A stretch of 64,000 nucleotides of DNA from Astrothelium macrocarpum (Eukaryota; Ascomycota; Dothideomycetes; Trypetheliales; Trypetheliaceae), in NCBI GenBank assembly GCA_021030915.1, contig JAGEMR010000036.1:62001-126000 (forward strand), in the 5' to 3' direction. The notes under the pieces are model-generated. The model worked only from the letters and a program-made list of their open reading frames with translations. It did no database searches and was not told the origin of the DNA. The position numbers and the translations under genes were made by a program. The stretch's first letter is position 1. Every line of letters begins with the position of its first letter. This document shows, piece by piece, positions 21,620-34,379 of the stretch.

Positions 21620-23786
21620 ATGCCGATACCTTTTGGAATATCGATAGGCGACTTCATTGCCTTGATAGAGACATTTGTCACCGTCGTGAACTCGTTAAAA
21701 GATAGTACGGGTGCCACGAAAGACTACAAAGACGTGACCAGGGAGCTGGACAGCCTCAAACTCGCTCTAGTTCACGTGCAAAATATCGAGACGGACGATC
21801 CTCAACTCAAGGCGGCCGTAGAGGGTGTCGTTTGCAACTGTGCTCAATCCATTCAAGGTTTTCTCAACAAGATCAGTAAATATAATATCTCCATAGGGAC
21901 TTCCGGCCTCTCAAGAAGGAAGATCAAAGATAGTTTACGCAAAATTCAGTGGACCCTGTACAGCCAAGATGACCTGCGAAAGTTTCATATGCAGGTGCTT
22001 TCTCACACAGCTTCGCTGAACTTGGTACTGTTCAAAGTCAATCACATTGCAGCTTGTAAAATACACGAAGAACATCGCAATGCCTTGAAGGACCAAAGTC
22101 AGGCATTAATTCGAATCGAGTCGAAGCTGGACAGCGGAAGAGCAAGAGACCGTGCCATCCAAATCATGATCATGTCAGTTGTACTCGCCTGCTGGAGCGA
22201 ATTCCGATCAATGGTGGCGTTCATCCTTTACTCGAATCTGACTATTTTCAACCGCATTGCTGGGTATGCGCAAATACCTGCGCAAGTTTTGTTGGAACCG
22301 CCAGTTACTTTTGAGGATGCTCACGGTCGTATCTCGCCTATCCCGATGGCCTGGGTCGACACTTGGGACCATTTTGAGACAATGCTCAAATGGAAGTTCT
22401 CGGGCGTTCCGGGTCTTGACAAAATTGAGAAAGGCGAGTACATTTTGGCGGACAAATTTAGCAAAAAAGACATAAGAAAAGATCTGCCAATCCGAGCGGT
22501 CTTTCGTCCTGGACTGTACGTTAATATGAGTATGACCTTTCTCATGAGTATTGATGTCCAACGCTGTCCGAAGTGTGAATCAATGGTCTTCGGGGCCAGG
22601 GACCGTGAGAATCATTGGTAAAATTACTCCGCTAGCGTTCAACGGTAACATGCGAATACTAACTCGGAGATAGCAAGAACTGTGGACTACATTATGTTCA
22701 ACGTAAAGAAACAAACGACTTCATCACAGCTGAACATAGGCCGACAGTCCAACACCATCAAGCGTCTCAACTAGAAGGGCCCGAGTCTATCGAGACAGAA
22801 AAATGTTCCGACATTGATGTGCTCGCGGATTTCTGTCGTGTACGGATAATTGAGCTGGACGGCAGTACCGATAACATTTTCGATAGTAGCAAGACCCTCC
22901 AGAATGACTCGCATTCCGAAGCAAAAGCACTCGAGACCACCCACAACCCTCAAAATGCGTCTATGAAGAGACAAACAGGACGCTCTTTACGTGTAACAGA
23001 ACAAGATGTCGTCAATGAAGAAATGTATGAGGAAGAGAATGGCGATTCATCCATGCAATATCGTCGATTGAAAGCCCATCTTCGATCTGGATCTGCCTTT
23101 TTCAAACGTAGGCTTGATGCATACCTTACGAACCATTTAGCTATGACGTCTGCGCTCGATCAAGCAATCACAAACTCCCACGCGGAACAATATCTCGGCG
23201 GGCCACAGTTTGTACATAATCACAATCAGCAACTTCATTCTCAGACACTGGAGGCATTCAATCTGGAAGACCACGAGCAGAAGTTGATCCATACAATAAA
23301 AAAGTTTGGACAACTCGAAGATCGTAACAAGCAAACACCTCTCCATCTTGCCCTAAAATCGAGGAGGCGGGCCTCACTATCTGCAACTAATGGTAAAGAT
23401 GGATACTCAGACATATATTGGAACCACTTACGGTTCAAGAAAGCCGAGCAGATCGATAGTGAGGTCTCGCATGGATTGCCAGTGTATCCAAAGATCCACA
23501 AGACGTATCTAAGCGAAGATACACTTGCTTATTATAACTTGCAATACGAATATGACAAGGTAAAGTATCTTTTCGAATAACCCACATCATCTTTCCTACG
23601 TGCTTCAGTTCGTATTGTAGCATTTTGCGTTACTGATTGTCCCGCCAGAACGATCTTGAGTACATAATTGTCTTACGCGAAATGGACCGTCACGAAATTG
23701 ATGTCCTCTTTGAACACACACGTCGTGAGCACACACGTCGTGGGCACACCAGAAAAATTACCGCGGTTGCGGCATTAAAGACCTAG
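21620..23786 (+). CDS. Ubiquitin-like (ULD) domain and zinc-ribbon protein
   Basis: Three exons, 21620-22617, 22674-23559 and 23649-23786, give 673 residues. The N-terminus MPIPFGISIGDFIALIETFV is typical of fungal proteins with a STAND/NACHT-type N-terminal helical domain. A transmembrane-like helix near 190-200 precedes a ULD domain (PVTFEDAHGRISPIPM ... GLYVNMSMTF). Next comes CPKC, and across the first intron CKNC, making a CxxC...CxxC zinc ribbon whose third Cys codon is split by the intron. The rest is low-complexity and acidic, ending in basic repeats EHTRREHTRRGHTRK. The family is common in filamentous ascomycetes with unknown function; links to incompatibility-type signalling are speculation. 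Confidence 0.75.
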
Positions 23787-24158
23787 CTCCTGGATATCCT
23801 ATCCAATTGAGATGGAGGTGGTGTTGAGCTTTGTCATCTTACGAAGCTGGATGTGGCATGATCTTCGTTTGGTAAGATCGTGGAATTCTCGTCAACCCCT
23901 CTGCGATTTGTTTTTTCCAAGCCACAAATTGGTTTACAATATTGCGGCTACTCACGAGTTTTCTTCAACGGATCACCCATCATGCACAATAAGCTCACCT
24001 TTTTAGCGTTACCAGTGCTCCGCTTTTTCCGCCAATCTTGAGATCAGTAAACAATATCATCCCTGCTGGTTGAATAGCGTCCTTTTAATCCCTGTTGGCT
24101 GAACAGCATCCGTATAAAAAGTATGCCCTGTGGAGGTCGTTCGTGTAAGATAAGTCGC
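23787..24158. promoter_or_regulatory. SMP-30 gene promoter with TATA box and direct repeat
   Basis: Upstream region of the gluconolactonase-like gene. A TATAAAAA element starts at 24113-24114, about 46 bp before the ATG. Just upstream lie two 24-bp copies (24059-24082 and 24088-24111) that differ at four positions, all transitions. Confidence 0.55.
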
Positions 24159-24159
24159 C

Positions 24160-25434
24160 ATGGTGTTCTCTTATGTTGCTGATGCCATCTTGTGCGCAAG
24201 CCTTCTGCCCGCTACATTGGCTTTCATACAACCACTTGCTCAACCTTGCCCTAATATTTCCAATACAAGCAATGTGATCTGTGTCAACAACTATGCGGCT
24301 TCTTTACCCCCCGATTTTTCACGTCCATCTTCTACTGGAGGGGCTGCCAACGCAGATGACAGCTTTGTTGACACCTCTGTGCCCTCTGACCCTTCCTTCA
24401 ACCTTGTCAGATCTTCTCGATTCATCGTATTTGATGCTGTCCGAGGTCTTGATATCCTTGGAAGCTCTCCAAGTTACGAGTTCATTTTCAACACACGCAA
24501 TGATTCTATCCATGAGGCCCCTGTCTATGTGCCTGCACTGAACTCAATTATATACTCCCTCCCTCACCAAGGCATCTTCGAACAGCAGATTGTCAATTTG
24601 AACGGTAGTCAACCCACTTTGTCTAATTACACCACTAATCCACCTGTATATGCTGTCAACGGCGGCAGGCTCTACAATGGCTCAATCTATTGGGCGGTCG
24701 AAGCCGGAATTCCCTTTCCTTCTCCAACAACCGGACAGACTGTCCTGCAAAAGCCCGGCATCTACCGCCTCGATCCAGTAACCGGCGAAGTCGAGACACT
24801 GCTCAACAATTACTTTGGCAAACAGTTCAATTCGCCCAATGACCTCGTCGTCGACTCCAACGGCGACGTCTGGTTCACCGATTCCTGGTACGGCTACGCC
24901 ATCAACGTCACTGCTTATCCCGTCTTACCTCCGGCCACCTACCGTTTCAGGCCGTCTACCGGTCACGTCTCGGTTGTCGAGTCTTCTATCGCCCAACCCA
25001 ATGGCATCGGCATCTCTCCGGATGGCCGCACCCTGTATCTCACCGACACGGGAATTACGGACTTTGCACATCCACCGCCGCCAGGCGTGCTCCCCAAATA
25101 TACTTTCAACGTGCTGGGCGGGAATAACGTCTATGCATATGATATAGAGTACGCGCCACCGGGGAACTATATTACGTCGAAGCGACCGATCTACTCCGCT
25201 GAGACATTCGCGGATGATGGGTTTCATGTGAGTCGGGATGGGTACTTGGTTGGTGCCGAGGGTGCGGGAGTGAGTGTGTTGAGCGCATATGGAGAATTGC
25301 TTGTGAGGATTAATACGGATTTTTTGGTCAATAACATACAGTTTGCTGGTGCTGACAGGGAGGACCTGTGGATTTTCGGGATGGGCGGAATAAGTCGAGT
25401 GAGGTGGAACTTGAAGGGAATGCTAGAGGAATAA
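24160..25434 (+). CDS. Secreted SMP-30/gluconolactonase-like protein
   Basis: Single exon, 424 residues with a signal peptide (MVFSYVADAILCASLLPATL, cleavage near residue 22). The SMP-30/gluconolaconase beta-propeller is marked by FNSPNDLVVDSNGDVWFTDS, with Asn and Asp metal ligands, and by QPNGIGISPDGRTLYLTDT. Many NxS/T sites fit secretion. Family enzymes hydrolyse sugar lactones or related esters using a divalent cation. A promoter TATA box is present. The exact substrate is unknown. Confidence 0.88.
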   Translation: MVFSYVADAILCASLLPATLAFIQPLAQPCPNISNTSNVICVNNYAASLPPDFSRPSSTGGAANADDSFVDTSVPSDPSFNLVRSSRFIVFDAVRGLDILGSSPSYEFIFNTRNDSIHEAPVYVPALNSIIYSLPHQGIFEQQIVNLNGSQPTLSNYTTNPPVYAVNGGRLYNGSIYWAVEAGIPFPSPTTGQTVLQKPGIYRLDPVTGEVETLLNNYFGKQFNSPNDLVVDSNGDVWFTDSWYGYAINVTAYPVLPPATYRFRPSTGHVSVVESSIAQPNGIGISPDGRTLYLTDTGITDFAHPPPPGVLPKYTFNVLGGNNVYAYDIEYAPPGNYITSKRPIYSAETFADDGFHVSRDGYLVGAEGAGVSVLSAYGELLVRINTDFLVNNIQFAGADREDLWIFGMGGISRVRWNLKGMLEE

Positions 25435-25909
25435 TGTGCATGGATTGCTTGGAATTGGAGCACGGTGATTGGCAAGTGCACAGACGACAAAGCATGTGAA
25501 ATATGACTTTCACCATAGTCTATCTAAAAAGATTGGACTGCAAGAGCAGGGTCATAGAGCTGCACCGTAATCGTCAAAGCTTCAAAGGTAAATATGCCTG
25601 GGCTTTTTCGAATGTTCGGCAAATGAAATGTTTGTATCGGATATCAAGGTGACAATTGCCCTAGCAGGAGGATCGTTGCCTGCTACTACAATGAGGCAAG
25701 AGCCGTTGCGCTTGACTTGTCTATTAGTATGACATGCAATATTAAATAAGATCGGGAAGATTACACAGTTAGATCAGAATAAGGGACTCACAAGAGGAAA
25801 GCCGCAGACCACGAAGGTTTGCTGCGGTTGCTCAAACGTGCCTTGCGTTCTACGCAGATTATAGAGACGTTGATACTTGAGTCACTATTTTCATTCAGAT
25901 ATCTTTTTT
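25435..25909. other. Intergenic stretch
   Basis: Holds the 3' flank of the SMP-30 gene and one copy of the 15-mer GCTTTTTCGAATGTT (25602-25616), also found at 27629-27643. No coding signal. Confidence 0.4.
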
Positions 25910-27200
25910 GCTGCCCACCGAGCCTGCCTCCCGAATTTCAGCCGCCTAATCCTGCAGCTCGCCAGAAATTTCAAGTGTCTGCTTGAAACTTTGGTGAGCG
26001 ATCCATCCATCGCGGTCTCCAAATCCATCCAATAATACCGATAAGTCTGCTGTCTCGTTCTAGCGGATTCCATCCTGAGCGTGCGCCTCTAATTCCTGCG
26101 CAGTGAATTGGACTGGTCACGCTATATCCGGATTGATTTCAGCCTTGTGACTGTCGGACTTGTCCATCAGCTAATGTTGCCAGGTTCACCGCTCAAGAAC
26201 GACAAGACTTGCCGTTGAAAACGAACCAGGCCGCCCAAACGGAACTATGTCCCCATCCCATGTAATATCTGCCTCACATGCTTGCAATCAAATGGAAAAT
26301 TGAACTTGCGCACGAGTCCAAGCTTTTTAATCCTCATCCTGCAGTGTTTCATAATGCTGTGGCACTGTCAATCTGACCTGGCCGTTGTAGTCCACTGGCC
26401 GTGGTTCTCGTGCTTGGAGAAATAATGAACCGGTCCATACATCCTGCCTGTCAATCAAACTGGTAGCTGTGCCATTTCCAACAAAAATATCCGGAGCGTG
26501 ACTGGCCTTATCACAAGCCGGTTTGTCACTTGCTCTTTCAAACACTGCGGTACATCTCCCGCAATTTCTGCCTTTTCGCATCCAGCAAGGTATTTCTCCT
26601 AAAATATAGATTGCCGAATCTTAGGAGCCGTCGATGATAGCGGAAGAGCGTTTCGTCGGACTGCGGACCTGGTGAACGACAACGAAAGCAGTTTATTCTC
26701 CAAGGCAACGATGTCCTCCACAGCCTTGAATTTGCTTTCAACCCCCATATCATCCCAAATCTCGGCGAGTTGAGTCCCTACAACTTCTTCCATCAGAATT
26801 TATGCCGACTCCACGGCAAGTCCAGGACAGTAAGAGCCTAAGCAATACCAGACATTAGCTTTTGCTGAATCCAAAACGAATAGGTAGCTCACAAAGTCCA
26901 TAGTTGCCACTTCAGAAGCGGTTGATTTAAATGAATGCCCGGCACTGGTACAAGGCATCCATGCGATAACAGTTGACCCATTCTCCATACCCAATCTGAG
27001 GATTCACTGAATTTACCCTCTGCAAGTTTGGTCATCGATACGCATGTTTCTGCACCCCGACATCCAGCAGTGGTATCCTCAAATTCGAGCGCATTGAACC
27101 TCTGATATCGATCTTGCAGTTGGATTTCTCGTCCCATCAGCCAGCGGCCGCCGGTATAATGGTAGAAATCTTCATAACGCTAGACGGAACGTGTAGGCTT
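25910..27200 (-). pseudogene. AIM9-like phosphotransferase (APH-fold kinase) pseudogene
   Basis: Decayed gene read on the minus strand through several frameshifts and stops. Recognisable pieces in order: YEDFYHYTGGRWLMGREIQL, CVSMTKLAEGKFSE (nucleotide loop), KSTASEVATMDF, ILMEEVVGTQLAEIWDDM, NKLLSLSFTR, AEIAGDVPQCLKEQV, IFVGNGTATSLIDRQDVWTG, SLFLQAREPRPVDYNGQ, QELEAHAQDG and GFGDRDGWIAHQSFKQTLEI. This order matches the fungal aminoglycoside-phosphotransferase-like family that includes yeast AIM9. The family's IDWQH is IDRQD here, and the catalytic-loop HPDL region is not preserved. Frame changes near 27000, 26800 and 26590 rule out a simple intact gene. Confidence 0.7.
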
Positions 27201-27676
27201 AGCTAAAGAGATAATATGAGAACGCGTACAAAGCGGCGGGACACCACACGGTAGCGACGGCGCATGGTCTTCAAGCAATAGAATACGTCACCGCCAAAGG
27301 AAGGTTTGGAGCTTGGGCATCAATTGCATTCGCATATGAAAAGAACGCAACGCGAATCGCGGACTTAAGTCCGAAGCACGTCCTCTCTCCGCCCCGCCTA
27401 GGCCCGTACAAATATTAGCCTCAGATTAAGTGGAGCCATCAAAGCCACAACCATTGATCAACATATGACGTATCAACCAATTGGAAGCTAGTGGTTTTGC
27501 ACAGTATTGATATGGTAGATTTTTCTCGAAAACTAAGGTACCTGTTTTCACACTGGCAGTCGAACGGCAGGAGACGGTTCATTGAGTTGCACCACATTTG
27601 CAAAAGCTTTAGCAGTAAAATCGTCGGAGCTTTTTCGAATGTTTAAAACATAGAGTAAATGCTTAGGCTATTAACG
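27201..27676. other. Intergenic stretch
   Basis: 3' flank of the polyketide synthase. Holds the second copy of the 15-mer GCTTTTTCGAATGTT (27629-27643). No gene seen. Confidence 0.4.
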
Positions 27677-30600
27677 TTACAGGCCAACTTTCTCACGAAG
27701 AAATTGGTATCCATCGAGAATGGACTGACTTATCTCAGCATCCTTCCATGACTGCCGGAATAAATCGAAGGAATGGACGGCGCCTTTTACGAGCCTAATT
27801 CCTGATCCGATTCCCCTTTTCTGTAATTCTTCATAAAACTGCAAACTTTCTTGCGAGGGTACCAGATCATCCTCCATCCCGTGAACAAGGAAAGTCGGTG
27901 TCTTGTAGTTCCCTACCTGCAGTTGAGATAACCCACATATATCCCGAACCGTTAAGCCATTGCTAGGTGTAAGATATGGAATTGTGTTCTCTTGAATTTT
28001 CAGCATTGAGTATGGTTTCTTCTGCTGTGAAGACAGTGCGCCCAGAAGGACTGGAATAGTGATTGCTGAACAATTCATGTGAACAACAATATTGACACGT
28101 GTATCACCAGTACTAAGCCAACCACCAAGCTGATGTTGGCCAGGTATATTGTAGCCGGTAACAGGACTATTGCGAACAGCATCCCATAGATTGGCGTCCG
28201 AATTTTGTTCGGAGGGTTTCAGCCCGAGAATTGGACGTGATTCCTTCCAACGATCTGATGAATAGATAATGGGGCAGTAAAATACCAGTATGGCATCAGG
28301 TGGTTTGAGACCGCGCTGTATACTAGTCCATCCTATACTTAGCGCTAGATGGCCACCAGTGGAAGTGCCAACGGCGACAATCCGGTCACCATCGGGTTTG
28401 ACGTCTGCACGTTGCAGAGAAAGAGAGGGAAGAGTGACACGACACCAATTGAGAGCCGTGCAGACGTCATGCATTGCTCCAGATACAAGATCAATTTCAG
28501 GACACAGGCGATAATCTGGACTTACAGGAAGTAGACCGTTTTCTAAAAGAAGATCCCGTTGGATCGGCATGACATCTTTTCGAGACAGCATTGCGTGTCC
28601 ACCAGGATGAATGAGAAGAGCGATGGGCATTTTTGAATCGGGCGATACTTCTTTCGGCGGATAGTGGATATCAGCGTACAAAGGTACCCTGCCAACCTGA
28701 TCGAATTGAATGGTTTCAATGCCGGTCAACGGTTTTTCGTCCCCAGCTGGAGGGGAGCTGGTTTCATCTCCAGCCAAAGCAAGCATTACTCGAACGAGAT
28801 GGCTTTCCAGAGTATTACCTCGAGTCCACGTTACGTTAGAAAATCCTGCTGCCAACAAGCATCGTTCCCAAACGGACTCAGATGCAAGTGGATAATCGCG
28901 TTCATCCTCGAAGCTCCACCACCCATCAAGCAACCCAAATACTGACTTGTAAGCATAGATAACCAGGAACATAGTGATAAGAAACAATGACACTCACCAA
29001 TATCGAACCATGGTAGCCTTTGCATGATCTCAATAAGGAATAAAAGCCCGTTGCGTTTAAGTGTTTTTCTGACATTTGTGCACGACTCATGCAACGATCG
29101 TGTCGCATGAATGACATTCGTAGCGATAGCGATGTCATACGTATGCAAGAGATTCTCCTCTGGAGGCTGCTCAATATCCAGAACTCTGCATTTTACTCGA
29201 TTGTTGTGAGAAAACTTAGACCTTGCTCCGGAAACAAAAGTCTGGGACACATCGGTAAAAGTGTACTCGTATTCGATACCAGATTCATTTAGAACTTCCA
29301 GCGCTGCCATAGTAGTGGCCCCAGTGCCGGCACCAATCTCGATAATTTTCAAAGAGGAAGAAGTTGCCTCTTCACACGGTTCCAGGCTAGCCCTCATGAG
29401 GGCCTTAAAGAGTTCGGTCGCCGTAGTCAACATTGGGCCAGCGGCATAAAACTTTTCAACAAGCGATCGGGTTGACGGGTCACCAAACATAATATGAACA
29501 CCTTCCTTCTGACCTGCAAGACATTCCGCAAGATATGGTCCTGTGCGGCCTAGCAATTCATGTTCAGGACGATATTGCGGAAAAGAATTAAAGGCTTCTC
29601 GAAGCAGTTCTTTAGGCAGTTTGGAAAAGTTGATTGACTTTGTGGTTCGTCTCCAATGGTCAGTGGAAAAGGATATTAAGCCAGCTTCTGAGAGAATAGC
29701 AAATAGACGAGCTACCAGCCGCGAATGTTTGCGTATATGTGGAGGCTCCGTGACGATTTGACCCTCTGGCAAGGACTCAATCGAGCAGCCAAGCTTTTCA
29801 AAAGCTTCTACGATGTACTGGGTTGCCAAATCCGCTTGGACTGGACATACGCAACGATAAAATTCTTCGAGACCAGTCATCTCGATCACTTCGTCGAACT
29901 TCTCTGAGCAAATTCCTTCGGAAAAGTGAAGATTGCTGAAATGCGCTGTGGTAGCCTTGGATTCCATGATTGATTTCGTTAATTTCTCGGCCTCTCTGAG
30001 ATCATCCGATGATATAGACGAAACAGATGTTTCGGCCTTGAGATCTAGATCGTTCGAAGTCAAACTAGAATCCGTGTCCACCAATACGTCATTGACTGCC
30101 TCTTTACAAACGTCTTGTACTACTTGGGGACCACGCTGCCTAAGGTATGAACACAAAGATCCAAAGGTATCGATTCGTTGGAGATCCTGCACCGGAATAG
30201 GCATGCCAAATTTTAATTCCAATTCCTGTGCCAATTCCGTACTCATGAGAGAATCAATGCCAAGATCAACCAGAGTGATATCCAGACTTATCAGAGTCTC
30301 GGAGCAGTCCGTCAACGATCGTATCACTGAACATGCAGCATTGATCAAAGGATCATGGGGCGTAGCAATTGGGACTCGTACGGTTTCAGAAGACACTCTT
30401 GTTCTTTCGTTGCCTTTTTGATCAGTCTGAAAGTGATCATCCGCAGTTACGGCTTGCCAGTGGTCAATCTTGTCTTTCAAGGTGCGCACTTGATCAAATT
30501 GGAAAGTGCCTCTACCAATCTTGAACATGGTAGCTGCTGAAGTGCACCAGAAACGCACATTACCCAGAAATGCAACACATGCACCATTCTCCGGATCAAA

Positions 30601-33600
30601 CAACATTATTTCGTATTTGACTTCTTTGCCTTCGCGTCGACTGGATTTGCAAATAACGTCCCAAGGGCCTTGTCGGTGACCGTCGAAAGTGCCACAAATA
30701 GCAATACTACCAATTCCAATACAGACGAAGAGTTCTTTAGAAGAGGTATTTTGGAAACAATTTGCATGCATGCCCGCAACCTGCAGAATGTTATCAAGAA
30801 GAATGGGTACCCAAGGCCAACTAGACTCAGGTGTGAGATTCGACTTAGGGAGTTGTACGCGAGCTGCAGCTTCATCTCCAAGCACAGAAATTTTTCGAAC
30901 GCCATGATAGTATGGCCGATAATTTACAGCAGCCGAGAACATTTTGTATATGTAAGTTCCTTCTAAAGTCGTCTCTGCAGTGCCCCTCTCTAACAGTGCA
31001 GCTTTGCTAGTTCGCATGCGCTGTTCCGAGGTTCTGTCTTCGGGTATCAATGGACTAGTGTTTTCGGAAACTAGTATCACCTTGCCTTGCGCGTGGACAG
31101 TTGTCGCGGTTCTTTGCGCAGACCCATTCAGCTGATAACTCGAAATTGTAAAGAGCCAGATCGAAGGCGTTGCATCTGAGTTTTCCAAGCCGACACTGGC
31201 ATGCTGTGCACCGTCTATAGTCAACGGTGAGCGCATTTGTAGCTCTTCGATGGCTAAATGATCTTGTGCCCCCCAAAATGTTTTACGGGTTTCTTGAACT
31301 GCCGAACAAGCAAGGTTCATGAACAATGATGCAGGGCATATACCAACATTACCGATGCTGTGCCCCTCAATGTAAGCTTTGAAGCGAGAATAGTCAACGT
31401 TGACGGCATACTCGGCGATCGACCGATCTAGCTCATCAGGCGTGGTCATGGTTCGAGGCCTAAGAAGGGAAATGAGAGATAATATTTCGCTTGATTGAGC
31501 AGGCTCAGAGATGGAAGGATCTACGTTCCGGACGACCATTGGTCTCAATTCCTTCCAGTGTCTCCGTTTCTCGAATTGATATGCGGGAAGGTCATAACTG
31601 ATATATCTATGCCTCTGGTGGCGATGGAAAGGCCAGAACTGCACCATCGCCCCCGACCGTCTCATTGCTATTGTGGTTTGTACAAGATTGTTCCAAGAAC
31701 TTTTCACCGTTAGGTCTGTTGTATAGAATGAATGGTTCGAACGGTCTTCGGCTTGAACAGCCCGACGGCACAACGCCGCAATGCCTGGGTTCGCGCCAGC
31801 CTCGATCCACGCGCAGCTGCCATATCGATCCGTAATCCGTTTGACTGCTTGGTGGAAGAATACCGGTTGTCGAGAATGTGCCATTATCTGCTCTTGACCA
31901 AGACTAGCCGGTTCTTCGTGTTGTGTGCACATCTCAATAGGTATCTTAGGCTCCTGAAAGTCCAACGTCAAAGACAAATCCCCCAGTCCAGGAAGGATTG
32001 GATCTACCAAATTCGAGTGAAAAGCATGCGTAACCCATAAATGTCGACACTTTATACTACCGCGGTGCTCTTTTGTTCTTTGTAAGCAATCTTCGAAAGC
32101 TGAAATTTGTGCTTCTGGGCCCGCAAAGACGAAACTCGAGTTGCTGTTGTAGCAAGCAATCTCGACATTGTTTTCAGCAAGCGATAGTAACTTTGGGATA
32201 AGGTCCACTGGGCATTCGATAGCTAGCATCGCACCCTTCTCCGAACCCCAACAATCGCGCATCAAAGCAGCACGACCTTGAACAAGTTTTAAGGCAGTTC
32301 CAAGATCCATAGCATCAGCTATACAAAAGGCAGTTATTTGTCCGAAGCTGTGACCCACCATGTGCTGAATGCGCAGGCCACAATCCAACCACGACCTTGC
32401 ACAAGCATACTGCACAGCGAACAGCATACTTTGTAGCTGTACGACATCATTGACAGATGTAGTGAGGAAGATCTCTGGTATCAAACTCGGTCCTCCAATC
32501 TCCAGGCTTAGACTGTTGACTTGGTCTAAATGTCTCTGAAAAATGATACACTCTTCATAGAAACCTTGATCGAGCCCCATGTAATCACGAACCTGTCCTC
32601 CGAAGCACATAATGATTGGCAAGTGATGATTTCTCTGTTGAAAAGTCGACTTTGAAACGTCCGTGACCAAGTCGGAGAAAGACTGGAGCAATTCATTTGG
32701 ATCCGAGGCTACGGAAGAGAGCACCACTTGATGAGACACGTCAAAGCGGTTATTGAGCTGGAACGCAAGACTGGCCATGTCTAATATACTGCCAGATGAA
32801 CAAGACTCGAAACGAATCCATTGAGCGAGCCTTGCACAGTTCCTCTGTAGGCCACTTTCGGAAATCGACGAGACGATGACAGGATACTTGCGATATTCGG
32901 TAAGATTAGATGAGTTTTGTTCTTTAACACCCTTCTGGTCCTGAATAGCCTGCCTCGTTAGGTCATCTTCACATCGGGGTCGTGTTATTATCACAGTAGC
33001 GTTGCTTCCTGAAGCACCATAGTTGTTGACGCAGAGTGATGACCCAGTCCAACTTTGAGTCTCCTGTGGAATTTCCATGTTGAAAGTCTCCAAAGGCCTA
33101 ATTTTGGGATTGAGCGTAAAAAAATGTGCCTGTTTTGGAACAGAACGGTTGCGAAGCATGAGAACCCCCTTGATCAATCCGGCAACACCAGAAGCACTTT
33201 CAAGGTGACCGATGTTAGCCTTGACAGTCCCAACAGGTAACTTTGTGGACCGATCAGAGTTTCCGAAGGTGTTTTGGATGCTCTCCATCTCGATAGGATC
33301 GCCGACTGGGGTTCCTGTTCCGTGGGCTTCGACATAATCGATCTGCGAGGCATCGTAGCCTGCCATGGACAATGCTTTCCCATAGAGTTTTTCCAGAGAT
33401 GTAGAATTCGCTACTGTAATAAGCGTAGAGTTCGAAGTCTGGTTGATGGCTGTTCCACGAATGACCGCATGAATTTCGTCACCATCTCGTAAAGCAGCTG
33501 AAATCTTTTTTAACACAACCGCACCAGCTCCTTCTCCACGACCGTAACCATCAGCACTGGCATCAAAAGCCTTGCAAGGACCAGAGCTACTCAAGAACCC

Positions 33601-34379
33601 AGCATGATCAAGATAACGATGCATAACTGTACTTGTGAGAAGGCATATTCCTCCAGCAAGAGCCATATCGCATTCGGTAGCACGCAACGAAGCACATGCA
33701 GAATTGATTGCGACAAGAGACTGTTTGCACGTCAGCCTTGCACAAGGCCGCTATACAATCATCAAGCACTTACTGACGAACATGCAGTATCAAAAGATAT
33801 TGACGGACCGGTCCATCCAAAGTGATGGCTAATCCTACCCGGTGCAAAGGCGCGCAATATTCCGGTAGCAGAGTAGGCAGATGGGTCATGGGATGCAACG
33901 TTTTCTGCATACTCGACCGCAGTCATGCCCAAAAAGCAACCCACAGATGAAGCCTCAGGCGCAAAACAAAGCTGATGAGCAGCCTGCAGAGCTTCATACG
34001 CAACCTCAAGCATAATTCGCTGTTGTGGATCCATGAACGAAGCCTCTCTACCGGTAATATTGAAGAGTTTATTGTCAAAAGCATCGATATCAGAACAAAG
34101 GCTGGCCCAGAGAGCCTCATTTCGATACTTGTCCCTGGATACATTTTGACTTGAGTATCGTTCCAAGGGGATCTCCCGGCAGGTAGATGTTCCAGAACGG
34201 AGAAGATGCCAGAAGTCGTGTAGAGACGGGGCGTCAGGAAAACGACAGGCCATGCCAATGATTGCAATATCGCTTTCATTGTACTTCAACTCGTCCCGTG
34301 ACCGCTGAGCTTGCTCACCTGGGGTCGAAAATGATTTTCCTGTATTTTCCGCAGGAACGTCTAAAGTTTGTTGCACCAT
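27677..34379 (-). CDS. Non-reducing polyketide synthase, KS-AT-PT-ACP-CMeT-TE, SAT-less
   Basis: Three exons, complement(33774..34379), (28998..33720) and (27677..28941), give 2197 residues. KS: Cys200 in SFDTACSS (intron 1 cuts just after it), His335 in VEAHGTGTP, His374 in KANIGHLE. AT: Ser660 in GHSFGQ, His770 in HAFHS. PT: His989 in EGHSIGNVGICPAS, Asp1178 in LLDNILQ. One ACP: Ser1359 in LGIDSLMS. C-methyltransferase: IIEIGAGTGATT around 1663-1672. C-terminal alpha/beta-hydrolase TE: HPGGH and Ser1970 in VGTSTGGH. The layout is that of 3,5-dimethylorsellinate-type synthases such as AusA and Trt4, so a C-methylated orsellinic-type aromatic acid is a reasonable product guess. Unlike them, only about 36 residues precede the KS: no SAT domain. 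No tailoring genes lie alongside. Confidence 0.93.
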
